Notes: generated by a model from the sequence alone, not told the origin. A stretch of 64,000 bases of DNA from an uncultured Maribacter sp. (GCF_947496775.1 NZ_CANMDU010000005.1:1-64000); one strand, 5' to 3'. Positions 27,001 to 36,425 are shown, numbered from the stretch's first letter. Program-made: numbers and translations.

Positions 27001-28509
27001 TTATTTATTCGTGATTAATTCTAGTTCTTGTTTCCAGTTTGCGTACGCTTGTATATAAAGCTCTTTATCTTTAAATGGCGTAAATGTCATTACATAATCA
27101 TTATCCAAAATAGAGTTACTAAATTTCTTAAAATCTCCCAAATGCAAATCCGCCGCTCTTGCAGCTCCTATGGCCCCTGTTGTGTTGTATATTTCTATTT
27201 CGTGCTCTATTAAAGTAGCTATGGTATTTGCAAAAATTTCGGATCTAAAAAGATTATCGTTACCAGCGCGTATTACATTTACATTAATACCGTCTGATTT
27301 TAATATGTTCATACCATAGACAAAAGAAAAGGCTATTCCTTCTAATGTGGCTCTACAAATATGTGCTTTAGTATGATTATTTAAATTTAAGTTTACTACT
27401 CTAGTTCCTATTTCTTTATTATTTAGCATTCTTTCTGCCCCATTACCAAACGGTATTACACAAACACCATCGGAGCCTACCGATATTTCAGATGCCAAAA
27501 TATTCATCTCTTCATATGAAGAAACGGCTAAATTATTTAGCAGCCATCGATATTGTATTCCCGCGCCATTTATACATAATAACTTACCAATTCTTGGGTC
27601 CTCGCCTTTTTTGTAATTTACATGCGCAAAATTATTTACTCTAGAACTTTCTTTTCCAGATAAACTATTTGTGACTGCGTAAACCACACCAGAGGTCCCT
27701 CCAGTAGCTGCTACCTCTCCAGGATTTAATACATTTAAAGAAAGTGCATTATTCGGTTGGTCTCCTGCTCTATAAAATATGGGAGTTCCTGCTGCTAAAC
27801 CACTTTCTTTTTCTCCTTGCGCATTTACTTGCGATTGATTGGAAAAAGTATCTACAATATCTGGTACTAAATGGCTATAGACCCCATAGTATTTCAACAG
27901 AAAATCAGCCACACTATCCTTTTTAAAATCCCATAGTATTCCTTCCGATAATCCTGATATAGTAGTATTCATAATATTAGAAAACTTATACGCTATATAA
28001 TCTCCCGGAAGCATAAATTTATAAACTTTCTTATATATGTCTGGTTCGTTCTCTTTTACCCATTTTAATTTGGATGCCGTAAAATTCGCAGGAGAGTTTA
28101 ATAAATATTGCGCACACTTATCTTCTCCTATTTCATTAAAAGCTCTATTACCAATTGAAACAGCTCTACTATCGCACCAGATTATAGATTTACGTAGAGG
28201 ATTGCCTTCTTTATCCAAAACAACCAAACCATGCATCTGGTATGAAATACCTACTCCTTTTATTTGCTTTCTAGAAACATTGTACTTTTTCTTTATACGG
28301 CGTATTCCTTTACAAACATATTCCCACCAGTCTTCGGGCTTCTGTTCAGCCCAACCATTTTTAGAAGCAAACATGGACATTTCGGTTTCTGGTTCTTGTA
28401 TTACTCCTAAACTTTTTCCTGTTTCTACATCCACCAAAGCTATTTTAATAGATGAGCTTCCTATATCTAAACCTACATAATACATATATTCTGATGTATT
28501 TATTTTCAT
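27001..28509 (-). CDS. xylB: Xylulokinase
   Basis: 502 residues of the FGGY carbohydrate kinase family. The N-terminal ATP loop is YYVGLDIGSSSIKIALVD, GISYQMHGLVVLD carries the xylulokinase MHG signature, FRAGDQPNNALSLNVLNPGEVAATGGTSG the second FGGY region. Phosphorylates D-xylulose. An internal Met at codon 9, just before YYVGLD, is an alternative start. It is the first gene of xylBA; a CGAAA/TTTCG palindrome at 28680-28703 lies about 180 bp upstream. Confidence 0.96.
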   Translation of the reverse strand: MKINTSEYMYYVGLDIGSSSIKIALVDVETGKSLGVIQEPETEMSMFASKNGWAEQKPEDWWEYVCKGIRRIKKKYNVSRKQIKGVGISYQMHGLVVLDKEGNPLRKSIIWCDSRAVSIGNRAFNEIGEDKCAQYLLNSPANFTASKLKWVKENEPDIYKKVYKFMLPGDYIAYKFSNIMNTTISGLSEGILWDFKKDSVADFLLKYYGVYSHLVPDIVDTFSNQSQVNAQGEKESGLAAGTPIFYRAGDQPNNALSLNVLNPGEVAATGGTSGVVYAVTNSLSGKESSRVNNFAHVNYKKGEDPRIGKLLCINGAGIQYRWLLNNLAVSSYEEMNILASEISVGSDGVCVIPFGNGAERMLNNKEIGTRVVNLNLNNHTKAHICRATLEGIAFSFVYGMNILKSDGINVNVIRAGNDNLFRSEIFANTIATLIEHEIEIYNTTGAIGAARAADLHLGDFKKFSNSILDNDYVMTFTPFKDKELYIQAYANWKQELELITNK

Positions 28510-28679
28510 AATTTATAATTGACGTCTGCCCCCTTTCAAATATAATTCAAAGACGTACTAAAACGCATATTTTAAAAGTTCTAAGCATTTGTTACAGAGA
28601 TAAACAACTTCTCAACAAAAATTAAAAAAACCACGTTATAATAAGCATATCGGGCAATTACAAATATTTTCGTACTATA

Positions 28680-28703
28680 CGAAAGTTTTCGAAAGGGTTT
28701 TCG
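28680..28703. promoter_or_regulatory. Probable LacI-type operators upstream of xylB
   Basis: Two overlapping palindromes, CGAAAGTTTTCG (28680-28691) and CGAAAGGGTTTTCG (28690-28703). The latter matches the architecture at 38460-38473 (CGAAA-N4-TTTCG). Confidence 0.6.
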
Positions 28704-28844
28704 TAATTTTTTCATCAAAAAAACAAAAATTTCGTTTTTAACCTAAAAAAACGTCTTCCTTAGGGAATCTTATTGCTTAAACTTTATCGTGGTATGGTTC
28801 TTGTTTTATTCTATTATCTATTACAATAGTATTCTTTTTGTAAA

Positions 28845-28856
28845 TGATAAATATCA
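28845..28856. promoter_or_regulatory. FNR-like box upstream of the LytTR regulator
   Basis: TGAT-aaat-ATCA inside a longer perfect palindrome AAATGATA-aa-TATCATTT (28842-28859). A near -7 element CAGATTTG (28880-28887) is centred 33 bp downstream. Confidence 0.55.
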
Positions 28857-28980
28857 TTTTGTATATGGGGTATTTGTCACAGATTTGTTAAAAGTCACAT
28901 GCCTTTTGCATAGAACATTACTTTTTCCTAATCACAAACTATAATATTGTTTTATCCATTGACAACTTAAAACACTAACG

Positions 28981-29700
28981 ATGACTAACTCGGCTTTAAA
29001 TTGCATTATCATAGATGACTCTCCTACGCAACGCTTGTCTATTTCTAAAATGATAGATAGGCACCCTAATTTAAATTTAGTAGAAACTTATCCCAATGGT
29101 ATTGTTGCTCAACAAGACTTAATCTCTAATAAAGTACACTTGGTTTTCTTGGATATAGAGATGCCTATTAGTAGTGGGTTCGATTTTTTAGAAGAACTAG
29201 AAAACATGAAAGGTTTAAAACACAAGCCTCAAGTTATACTTATTGCCAGTAAAGCGGATTATGCATTAAAGGCTTTTGATTATACTATTACAGATTATTT
29301 ACAAAAACCCATAAATAAACAGCGCTTTTTTGTGGCAATAGACAGGGTCTTAAAATTAAAAAATCAAATCGCAGGAGCCTCTCAAGAGCAACCATATATT
29401 CTTGTTAATAGTAATTTACAAAAGGTAAAAGTGTTTTTAAACGAAATAAAATGGGTTGAAGCTTTAGGAGATTATATCAAAATAATTACAAGTGACAAAT
29501 CTCTACTAGTACTCTCTACTATGAAAGATTTTTTAACTAAATTACCCGACAATCAATTTGTACGAATACACAAGTCATACATTGTAAATGTCGTAAAAAT
29601 AGAAAACTTCTGTAGTAATAGTGTTGAAATATGTAATAACAAAATTCCTATGAGCAGAAGTAAAAAGAATGAATTAGAAAACATTTTGGAACATCATTAA
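28981..29700 (+). CDS. LytTR-type response regulator
   Basis: 239 residues. The receiver domain (1-125) has the acidic pair in IIDDSPTQR, phospho-acceptor aspartate in LVFLDIEMPISSGFDFLEEL, and the lysine in YLQKPINK. The C-terminal LytTR DNA-binding domain contains IKWVEALGDYIKIITSD and FVRIHKSYIVN. No LytS-type histidine kinase is in the window, so its partner is elsewhere. The start is preceded by an FNR-like box, placing it in the inferred stress regulon. Confidence 0.93.
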   Translation: MTNSALNCIIIDDSPTQRLSISKMIDRHPNLNLVETYPNGIVAQQDLISNKVHLVFLDIEMPISSGFDFLEELENMKGLKHKPQVILIASKADYALKAFDYTITDYLQKPINKQRFFVAIDRVLKLKNQIAGASQEQPYILVNSNLQKVKVFLNEIKWVEALGDYIKIITSDKSLLVLSTMKDFLTKLPDNQFVRIHKSYIVNVVKIENFCSNSVEICNNKIPMSRSKKNELENILEHH

Positions 29701-29707
29701 TTATAAA

Positions 29708-30544
29708 TTACTTTCTATCGGGTATTACTAAAAAAGGAATATCTAAGTTATACGCTACCTTTTTAATGACGGGTTCGTGAGTTACATTTTCAAAAAACGT
29801 ATGGCTATATTGTACCATTGCTAACATATCTATTCCTAATTCTTCTAAGAATAGTTTTATTACATCTGCTTTAGTAGAAAAATTAGGCATCCAATGACTG
29901 GAATGCTTCAAAGGTTTTAAAAACGCTTCCAAAAAGTTTTTGTTTGCTTGCTGCTCCTTAGTTAATTTACCTTCATTATTAACGTGCATTACACAAATTC
30001 TAGAAGAATTATATTGCGCCAAGGTCAGCAATGGTTTTAATACTTCTGCATTAAATGGGCGTCTATAATCTGTAACAAAAGCTATTTCTTTTGGAATACT
30101 AAATTCTATCTCCTTCGGTACTATTAAAATAGGGCAATTTTTAACATTTTCTACTACCCTTAAAGTGTTACTTCCTAAGAAAATTGCCTTTAACTCTGAA
30201 CATCCATGATTACCCATTACCACCAAATCTATATTTTCTTCATCGATAACTGTACAAACACTTTTTACCAAATCTCCTTTTTTAGAAATCGTTTTCAACT
30301 TATGTTCTGGGTTATTATAATCTAGTTTTATTCTATGGCATGTATTCTTTAAGCCAACAATAGAGTCTTCTTCTAACTGCTCTGTTAATTGACTTACAAC
30401 TCCTTTGCTCCATAAAGATTTATCTTCTGGATAAGCATTTAATAAATAAAAAGTGCATTCGCTATTTTTTACAAGTTCGGTAGCATGAAAAAAAGCATTA
30501 TATGCATTATTAGAAAAGTCAGTGGGAACTAAAATATTTTTCAT
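29708..30544 (-). CDS. Universal stress protein, tandem UspA domains
   Basis: 278 residues: two UspA-like halves. The first has NILVPTDFSNNAYNAFFHATELV and the ATP-binding-type VVMGNHGCSELKAIFLGSNTLRVVENVKNCPILIVP; the second is degenerate and ends VAYNLDIPFLVIPD. The upstream usp gene is 15 bp away, so the two form an operon. Usp proteins are induced under stress or low oxygen; their target is unknown. Confidence 0.9.
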   Translation of the reverse strand: MKNILVPTDFSNNAYNAFFHATELVKNSECTFYLLNAYPEDKSLWSKGVVSQLTEQLEEDSIVGLKNTCHRIKLDYNNPEHKLKTISKKGDLVKSVCTVIDEENIDLVVMGNHGCSELKAIFLGSNTLRVVENVKNCPILIVPKEIEFSIPKEIAFVTDYRRPFNAEVLKPLLTLAQYNSSRICVMHVNNEGKLTKEQQANKNFLEAFLKPLKHSSHWMPNFSTKADVIKLFLEELGIDMLAMVQYSHTFFENVTHEPVIKKVAYNLDIPFLVIPDRK

Positions 30545-30559
30545 AACATGTAAATAAGA

Positions 30560-31405
30560 TTATCGAGCTAAGTTTTGTAATACTAAAAAAGGAATTTTTA
30601 TATGTAATCCTAATTTATCTATAGTAGATTCGTACAACATTTCGTCTACATAAGAATGCCTGGAATTAACAATTACTAACATATCTATATCCTTGTGAAC
30701 AATGTATTTAGATATAGCCATAGACTTATCTTCTATAGCCATAGTTTCAAAAACTAAATTGGGTTTCTGTAAACACTCCTTCATAAATTTTTGGTTATCC
30801 TCTTGTCTTAAGGATAATTTTCTTTCTGCATTAATATATAAAACATGAATTGTAGACCTATACGAACCTGTTAATTCGCACAATAGTTTTAATTCTCTTC
30901 TCTTATACGGAATTAAATAATTAGTAGGAAAAAGAACTTCTTTAGGAGGATAATATTTATATTCTTCTGGTATTGTTAATACAGGGCAGTTTACAAATTT
31001 AAGTACGCGTAAAGCGTTACTTCCAAATGTAATTTTCCGGTCATTAGTACCTCCTCTTGTTCCCATTAGAACAATATCCATATTTTCTTGATTCACCAAA
31101 TCATTAACCGCGTCAACGAGAGTTTCAAATGCAGGAACTGTTTTAAATATATGTCTAGGATTAGGGGAATATTCTTTTATTTGTTCAGTTATTAATTGTA
31201 AACCTAGTAATACTTCTTGATAGCATTTATCTTTTATTTCTTCTAATACTAACCTTTCATTTTTAACATCAATAGCATATACTTCATCGGCATAGGCATG
31301 TAGAATGAAAAATTCGCACTTCTCGTATTTAAAAATTTGGCATGCATATTTTAACGCATTAAATGCATTTTCCGAAAAATCTGTAGGAACCAAAACTTTT
31401 CTCAT
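30560..31405 (-). CDS. Universal stress protein, tandem UspA domains
   Basis: 281 residues, paralogue of the downstream gene. KVLVPTDFSENAFNALKYACQIF opens domain 1, whose G-x2-G-x9-G(S/T) loop reads VLMGTRGGTNDRKITFGSNALRVLKFVNCPVLTIP; domain 2 ends LGLHIKIPFLVLQN. The region upstream is shared with the divergent thioredoxin and contains an FNR-like box (31551-31562), with a near-consensus -7 (TATATTTA on this strand, 31520-31527) centred 33 bp from it. Confidence 0.9.
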   Translation of the reverse strand: MRKVLVPTDFSENAFNALKYACQIFKYEKCEFFILHAYADEVYAIDVKNERLVLEEIKDKCYQEVLLGLQLITEQIKEYSPNPRHIFKTVPAFETLVDAVNDLVNQENMDIVLMGTRGGTNDRKITFGSNALRVLKFVNCPVLTIPEEYKYYPPKEVLFPTNYLIPYKRRELKLLCELTGSYRSTIHVLYINAERKLSLRQEDNQKFMKECLQKPNLVFETMAIEDKSMAISKYIVHKDIDMLVIVNSRHSYVDEMLYESTIDKLGLHIKIPFLVLQNLAR

Positions 31406-31550
31406 GTCAAATACTACTTAACAAATAAACTACCTATTAACAATCTCCGAAAAGCGATATGAAGCGATTAATTCTAATTTTAACTCAATTCTCAGAGTAT
31501 GTCTATCTGGATTATTGAATAAATATAACAGCATTACAATTAAAAAACCA

Positions 31551-31562
31551 TGACATTCATCA
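31551..31562. promoter_or_regulatory. FNR-like box in the usp/thioredoxin divergent promoter
   Basis: TGAC-attc-ATCA. On the plus strand TACCTTTG (31583-31590), a perfect TAnnTTTG, is centred 30 bp away; on the minus strand a near-match is centred 33 bp away. One site could therefore control both operons. Confidence 0.55.
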
Positions 31563-31606
31563 GTTACAAAAAAAACCTTTTTTACCTTTGCAATAAGTAC
31601 TATACT

Positions 31607-31906
31607 ATGAAAAGTAACTTTCAAAAAATTATTGAATCGGACACTCCTGTATTAATAGACTTTTTTGCAGAATGGTGTGGTCCCTGTAAATCTTTAGCTC
31701 CTATTTTAAAGGAAGTAAAAGAAAATCTTGGAGATAGCGTTAAAATTATTAAAATTGATGTAGATAAAAACCAAACCCTATCTCAAAAATACCAAGTACG
31801 TGGCGTCCCTACAATGCTCATTTTTAAAAATGGAAAACAAGTTTGGCGACAATCGGGTGTTGTTCCTAAGCAAGAAATTGTAAATACTATAAAATCTTTT
31901 TATTAA
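31607..31906 (+). CDS. Thioredoxin
   Basis: Start ATG 31607 chosen, because it follows a TACCTTTG promoter element and gives the normal length (99 residues); the longer frame begins inside the operator. FFAEWCGPCKSLAPIL has the WCGPC redox site, VRGVPTMLIFKNG the cis-proline loop. Reduces disulfides in the cytoplasm. Divergent from the usp pair. Confidence 0.95.
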   Translation: MKSNFQKIIESDTPVLIDFFAEWCGPCKSLAPILKEVKENLGDSVKIIKIDVDKNQTLSQKYQVRGVPTMLIFKNGKQVWRQSGVVPKQEIVNTIKSFY

Positions 31907-31974
31907 TTATCCATCTCTTTTTTTGAGGAGTATACTATTACATTAGGCTTCCGTTTTAAAAAACAAAGCTACTA

Positions 31975-32964
31975 TTATTTCTGTTTTCCCTTTTTTTTCT
32001 TTGGAAAAACAAGTCTATTTATGCTACCATCTTCAGCAAAAGTAATCTCATCAAAACAAATAGACCTTCTGTAATTGTCCCCAGATAAATTCATATTATG
32101 ATAGAAAATATACCATTTACTATTGTACTCTACTATAGATCCATGAGATGTCCACGAATCTACTGGATCCATAACTTCTCCTTTAAAATCATACGGTCCT
32201 AAAGGTTTTTTGCTTGTGGCATATACCAAGGTGCTTTCTTTTCCCCACCCATTGGAATATATAAAATAAAAAGTGTCCTTTCTTTTAAAAACCCATGGTC
32301 CTTCACCATAAAAACCACCGAAGTTTTCTTTATCGTTTTCAATACCATTAATTTTAACAGTACTAATATCGCCATCTAACTCGGTCATATTATCTTGTAA
32401 TTTCACCGCTCTTAACTCTCTACAACCAAAAAACATATATGCTTGCCCATTATCTATTAAAATTGCCGGGTCAATTGGTTCTGGTCCTATTTTTTCTACC
32501 TGTCCCGTATTATCTATTAATGGTTTTCCAATTGCATCTTTAAAAGGACCAATAGGAGAATCACTAATTGCTACTCCAATTTTTGTCCTTTCTACCGGAT
32601 AATAAAAATAATAAGTGCCATTACGTTCTATACAATCTGGTGCCCAAGCCCATTTTTTTGCGCATGCAATATCATCAATGCTAAAAATAGCTCCGTGATC
32701 ATCCCAATCTACTAAATTATCTGAAGAAAATACATGCCAATCTAACATATCAAAATAGGCAGCATCATTTTCGTCATGCGATGTGTACACATACAAACGA
32801 TTATTAAAAACATGTGCCGAAGGATCTGCAGTATATAAATGCTTTACAAAAGGATTACTATCTTTTTTAAATTTAACCTGAGAGTTTACAGATTTTAACG
32901 GTGCCAAAATCAGCAATAACAAAACAGGAAAAACAAGTTTCTTCTTTATCATAATGGAAAACAT
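31975..32964 (-). CDS. Glycoside hydrolase family 43 (xylosidase/arabinosidase-like)
   Basis: 329 residues with a signal peptide (KLVFPVLLLLILAPLKSVNSQ). The five-bladed propeller's three acids are visible: the base Asp in TADPSAHVFNNRLYVYTSHD, the pKa-setting Asp in DPAILIDNGQAYMFFG and the acid Glu in FYGEGPWVFKR. GH43 enzymes release xylose or arabinose from hemicellulose, which fits xylAB and the esterase. Single-domain, no carbohydrate-binding module. Confidence 0.92.
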   Translation of the reverse strand: MFSIMIKKKLVFPVLLLLILAPLKSVNSQVKFKKDSNPFVKHLYTADPSAHVFNNRLYVYTSHDENDAAYFDMLDWHVFSSDNLVDWDDHGAIFSIDDIACAKKWAWAPDCIERNGTYYFYYPVERTKIGVAISDSPIGPFKDAIGKPLIDNTGQVEKIGPEPIDPAILIDNGQAYMFFGCRELRAVKLQDNMTELDGDISTVKINGIENDKENFGGFYGEGPWVFKRKDTFYFIYSNGWGKESTLVYATSKKPLGPYDFKGEVMDPVDSWTSHGSIVEYNSKWYIFYHNMNLSGDNYRRSICFDEITFAEDGSINRLVFPKKKKGKQK

Positions 32965-33006
32965 TTTAGAGTTAACAAAAAAATATAATTTTTAATTCTA
33001 TTAGTA

Positions 33007-33018
33007 TGATTAATATCA
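33007..33018. promoter_or_regulatory. FNR-like box upstream of the TerB-like gene
   Basis: TGAT-taat-ATCA, differing in one base of the core from the site at 28845. A perfect -7 element TAATTTTG (33042-33049) is centred 33 bp downstream. Confidence 0.55.
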
Positions 33019-33135
33019 TTTCCCAAAAAAAACAGATATAATAATTTTGAGGTAATACCCTTAAACCTTTTCGAGTAAATCTGTTCAAAACGGAACGTTC
33101 TTTCCGGAATTGTTTTTGGAAAAATACATGCACTT

Positions 33136-33537
33136 ATGGTACATAACCCAAAAATACGCAATGCTTTTTATCAAAATCTAGGAAAATTGTTTTATGCAAT
33201 TGCCATGGCAGATAAACAAGTAAATTCTCATGAAGTACAAAAATTAAAAGAAGATGTTAGAAAGTATTGGGTTCCTTTAGATAACACAGAAGATGCATAC
33301 GGAACAGATGCCGCTTTTCAAATTGAAATTGTTTTCGACTGGCTTCATTTAGAAGAAAAAGAAAGCGAGTACTATTACAAAGAGTTCTTAGATTTTTATA
33401 AAGAACATCCAACATTTTTTACTCTAGATATTAATAAAATAATATGGAAAACCGCAGATGATATTGCTTCTTCCTTTTCTGGAAAAAACAAATCAGAATT
33501 AATACTACTTGCCAAATTAAAACAACTACTTACTTAA
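33136..33537 (+). CDS. TerB-like protein
   Basis: 133 residues, all-helical. FYQNLGKLFYAIAMADKQVNSHEVQKLKEDV resembles the acidic metal-binding helix pair of TerB-type (tellurite-resistance) domains, with an acidic loop DGxVxxxE replaced by DKQVNSHE. No other ter genes are nearby. Grouping with stress genes and an FNR-like box suggests a general stress role. Confidence 0.75.
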   Translation: MVHNPKIRNAFYQNLGKLFYAIAMADKQVNSHEVQKLKEDVRKYWVPLDNTEDAYGTDAAFQIEIVFDWLHLEEKESEYYYKEFLDFYKEHPTFFTLDINKIIWKTADDIASSFSGKNKSELILLAKLKQLLT

Positions 33538-33568
33538 TCGAAACAGGACAATGTTCTTACATTATATA

Positions 33569-33584
33569 TGTAACCAAAGTTACA
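33569..33584. promoter_or_regulatory. Crp/Fnr-like palindrome upstream of the MBL/rhodanese gene
   Basis: TGTAAC-caaa-GTTACA, perfect 6-4-6 inverted repeat. A near -7 element TAATTTTA (33606-33613) is again centred 33 bp downstream, though the half-site differs from the TGAT type. Confidence 0.5.
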
Positions 33585-33639
33585 GTGTACTTTTTTCTAG
33601 AAACCTAATTTTATAGCATTTATAACTACGCCAATTATC

Positions 33640-35055
33640 ATGAAAATAGAACAAATTTATACAGGATGTTTAGCGCACGCAGCTTATTATATTGAAAATA
33701 ATGGAGAAGCCGCAATATTTGACCCACTGCGAGAAGTGCAACCATATTTAGATAGAGCTAAGAAAGATAATGCCAAAATTAAATATGTTTTTGAAACTCA
33801 TTTTCATGCCGATTTCGTTAGCGGACATTTAGACCTACAAAAGAAAACAGGAGCTACTATTGTATTTGGACCTACAGCAAATCCAAATTATAATGCCTTA
33901 ATAGCTACGGATAATCAAATATTTAAAATAGGAGACTATAAAATTAAACTGCTACACACTCCAGGTCATACCATGGAAAGTTCTTCATTCTTATTAATTG
34001 ACGAAAATAATAATGAGAAAGGAATTATTACTGGAGACACCTTATTTATCGGCGATGTAGGAAGACCAGACTTGGCGCAACATGTTGCATCCGAACTTAC
34101 AGAGGAGCTTTTAGCGGGGCATTTGTTTGATTCTTTACGTAATAAAATTATGCCTCTATCTGATAAATTAACGGTATACCCAAATCATGGCGCTGGATCT
34201 GCTTGTGGCAAAATGATGAGCAAAGAAACTACAGATACTTTAGGTCATCAGAAAAAAGTAAACTATGCTTTACGCGCTGATATGACAAAAGAAGAATTCA
34301 TTAAAGAAGTGCTTACAGGTTTATCTAAACCGCCTGCATATTTTCCTCAAAATGTACTAATGAATATAAAAGGGTATGACAGTTTAGATTCTGTTTTAGC
34401 AAGGGCAAAAAAACCTTTAAACCCAATCAATTTTGAAGTTGTAGCTAATGAAACAGCAGCTCTTTTATTAGATACTAGAGACGCCACCGATTATGCACAA
34501 GCGCATATTCCAAATAGTATTAACATAGGAATAAATGGAAACTTCGCACAGTGGGTAGGTGAAATGATACCAGATGTAAAACAGGAAATTTTATTAATAA
34601 CTTATCCTAACCGAGAAGAGGAAAGTATTACTAGATTATCTCGTGTTGGCTACGATAATACTATTGGTTTTTTAGAGGGAGGATTTCCTAGCTGGAAAAA
34701 ATCTCATAAACAAATAGATAGAATTAATAGAATTACAAATAAAGAGTTTGAAGTCGGATATAAAGCCGAAATGCCATTAATAGTAGACATAAGAAAAAGA
34801 AGCGAGTACAACTCAGAACATGTATTAGGAGCAATAAATGTTCCTTTAAATGAAATTAACCAACGTTTAGCAGAATTACCTAAAGAAAAACCATTTATTC
34901 TTTATTGTGCAGGAGGATATAGAAGTATGATTGCAGCCTCCATTTTAAAACAAAGAGGCTGGGATGATTTTGCAGATGTTATAGGGGGCTTTGCAGATAT
35001 AAAAAAAACGAGTTTAAAAACATCTACATACATCAGCCCAACGACACAGTTATAA
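33640..35055 (+). CDS. Metallo-beta-lactamase fold / double-rhodanese sulfur protein
   Basis: 471 residues. The N-terminal MBL domain has ETHFHADFVSGH (metal ligands of the persulfide-dioxygenase type), LLHTPGHTMESSSF and GDTLFIGDVGRPDL. Two rhodanese domains follow: the first (about 260-360) lacks the catalytic cysteine (LLITYPNREEESI), the second (about 370-460) keeps it in FILYCAGGYRSM. The protein probably oxidises or transfers persulfide sulfur. An HMA-domain gene and a broken DUF3365 gene follow. Confidence 0.92.
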   Translation: MKIEQIYTGCLAHAAYYIENNGEAAIFDPLREVQPYLDRAKKDNAKIKYVFETHFHADFVSGHLDLQKKTGATIVFGPTANPNYNALIATDNQIFKIGDYKIKLLHTPGHTMESSSFLLIDENNNEKGIITGDTLFIGDVGRPDLAQHVASELTEELLAGHLFDSLRNKIMPLSDKLTVYPNHGAGSACGKMMSKETTDTLGHQKKVNYALRADMTKEEFIKEVLTGLSKPPAYFPQNVLMNIKGYDSLDSVLARAKKPLNPINFEVVANETAALLLDTRDATDYAQAHIPNSINIGINGNFAQWVGEMIPDVKQEILLITYPNREEESITRLSRVGYDNTIGFLEGGFPSWKKSHKQIDRINRITNKEFEVGYKAEMPLIVDIRKRSEYNSEHVLGAINVPLNEINQRLAELPKEKPFILYCAGGYRSMIAASILKQRGWDDFADVIGGFADIKKTSLKTSTYISPTTQL

Positions 35056-35058
35056 AAT

Positions 35059-35083
35059 AAGGAACCCGTTGTTTCCTTTTTTT
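35059..35083 (+). terminator. Intrinsic terminator after the MBL/rhodanese gene
   Basis: AAGGAAC-ccgtt-GTTTCCTT with one bulge, followed by seven T. Confidence 0.75.
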
Positions 35084-35212
35084 ATTCAACTAAATAAACT
35101 TCCTAGACCCAAGGGTACGAGATATTAAATAGGAACACCTTTTATTATTTCAACGCAAGTGTCGGGGAATTAAACCCAAATGGGCTATCGCCCAGCGATT
35201 AAAATAGAAAAC

Positions 35213-35482
35213 ATGAAAACGTCTTTTATAGTACAGAATTTAAAATGTGAAGGTTGTGCAAAAACCATTACCAACAAATTAAACACATTAAATAATATTA
35301 CAGAAGTCCTAGTAAACCCAAACAACTCTACCGTTTCTTTCTCATATCGTAAGGAAGAAGACCAAGAAATAATAAAAAACAAGCTACAATCTCTAGGTTA
35401 CCCAACAATAGATTCGGAAAACTCTATCCTAGCAAAAGCCGCTTCTTTTGTAAGCTGCGCTACCGGAAAATTATCTAAATAA
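35213..35482 (+). CDS. Heavy-metal-associated (HMA) domain protein
   Basis: Start ATG 35213 (KTSFIVQNLKCEGCAKTI), since the extra 11 codons upstream carry no similarity. 89 residues; the metal-binding CxxC is in NLKCEGCAKTITNKL, followed by the beta-strand NNSTVSFSY. It probably binds copper or another soft metal. A second cysteine pair motif is absent. The next gene starts 7 bp downstream. Confidence 0.88.
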   Translation: MKTSFIVQNLKCEGCAKTITNKLNTLNNITEVLVNPNNSTVSFSYRKEEDQEIIKNKLQSLGYPTIDSENSILAKAASFVSCATGKLSK

Positions 35483-35489
35483 ATATGTT

Positions 35490-36057
35490 ATGAAATTTAT
35501 ATATTTCTCTCTTGCAATGTTGCTTTTTACCTATTGTAAAGATGAGAGTTTAAAAATGCTATGGAACAACCCAAATAGCTCAACGAACATTGTAGGCAAG
35601 AATCCACTAAAACTCAATTGCGAAAAAATTTAATGCACACTATAAAAGAAAAAGGAACCGTTGGTGCTGTTGAATTTTGTAATGCAAAAGCCACTACGCT
35701 AACAGATAGTATAACTAGATTAAATAACGCTAATATTAAACGTGTTTCTGATAAACCCAGAAATTCTAACCATATGGCTAATGCAATAGAATTGAAACAT
35801 ATTAATACGTTTAAAAACTGGTATCCGAAGAAAAAGAGATTACTCCCATAGTAGAAAAAGGAAAGGATAAAATACATTTTTACTATCCAATAAAAACAAA
35901 TTTTATGTGTTTACAATGTCATGGCAATTCTTCTAAAAATATTGAAATTGCAACTATGGCAACATTAAGAATACTGCATCCAGAAGATAAAGCCGTTAAT
36001 TACGATGTAAATGGAGCACGAGGTGTCTTGAGCATTTCTTGGGATAAAAAAAGATAA
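35490..36057 (+). pseudogene. DUF3365-like (Tll0287-type) heme protein, frameshifted
   Basis: Three pieces in different frames add up to one protein. Piece 1 (35490-35633) has a lipoprotein-like start KFIYFSLAMLLFTYCKDE. Piece 2 (35618-35851) reads LMHTIKEKGTVGAVEFCNAKATTLTDS...IELKHINTFKNW. Piece 3 continues to TAA 36055 as IVEKGKDKIHFYYPIKTNFMCLQCHG...GVLSISWDKKR, with a CxxCH heme motif. A one-base change near 35620 and a deletion near 35820 break it. DUF3365 proteins are periplasmic heme sensors. Sequencing error is possible but two breaks make decay likelier. Confidence 0.8.
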
Positions 36058-36069
36058 AATTGCCATTAA

Positions 36070-36369
36070 CTAATGATGACTAAATGCCTCTTTGCGTTTA
36101 GAAAGTTGTTTTTCTAATTCGTGAATGGTTTTAATAGCAGCTTTATCAAACTTTACATCTGTAGCTTTTGCAAAAAGTCTTGGTCCGGGAGCACTTAATT
36201 GTATTTCGCAAACTTTACCCTTTCCACTTCTGTCATTTTCTAATTTAAAAAAAACTTCTGCTCTAATTAACCAATCATATTTAGATGCTATTTTTTTCAG
36301 CTTCTCAGTTACAAAATTACTCATACTTTCGCTTGTTGGCATTTGCACGTATTGAATATCTATAGTCAT
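36070..36369 (-). CDS. Ribosome hibernation promoting factor (HPF/RaiA)
   Basis: 99 residues: IDIQYVQMPTSESMSNFVTEKLKKIASKYDWLIRAEVFFKLEND is the beta-alpha-beta-beta-beta-alpha fold of short HPF/RaiA proteins, and LFAKATDVKFDKAAIKTIHELEKQLSKRKE is the usual end. It binds 30S subunits and stabilises inactive ribosomes in stress or stationary phase. A perfect TAAATTTG -7 element (minus strand, 36395-36402) and an FNR-like box 33 bp upstream of it lie before the gene. Confidence 0.92.
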   Translation of the reverse strand: MTIDIQYVQMPTSESMSNFVTEKLKKIASKYDWLIRAEVFFKLENDRSGKGKVCEIQLSAPGPRLFAKATDVKFDKAAIKTIHELEKQLSKRKEAFSHH

Positions 36370-36425
36370 ATTGATTAATTTTAATGTTATATCTCAAATT
36401 TACTTCAGATATAAAACTAATAACA

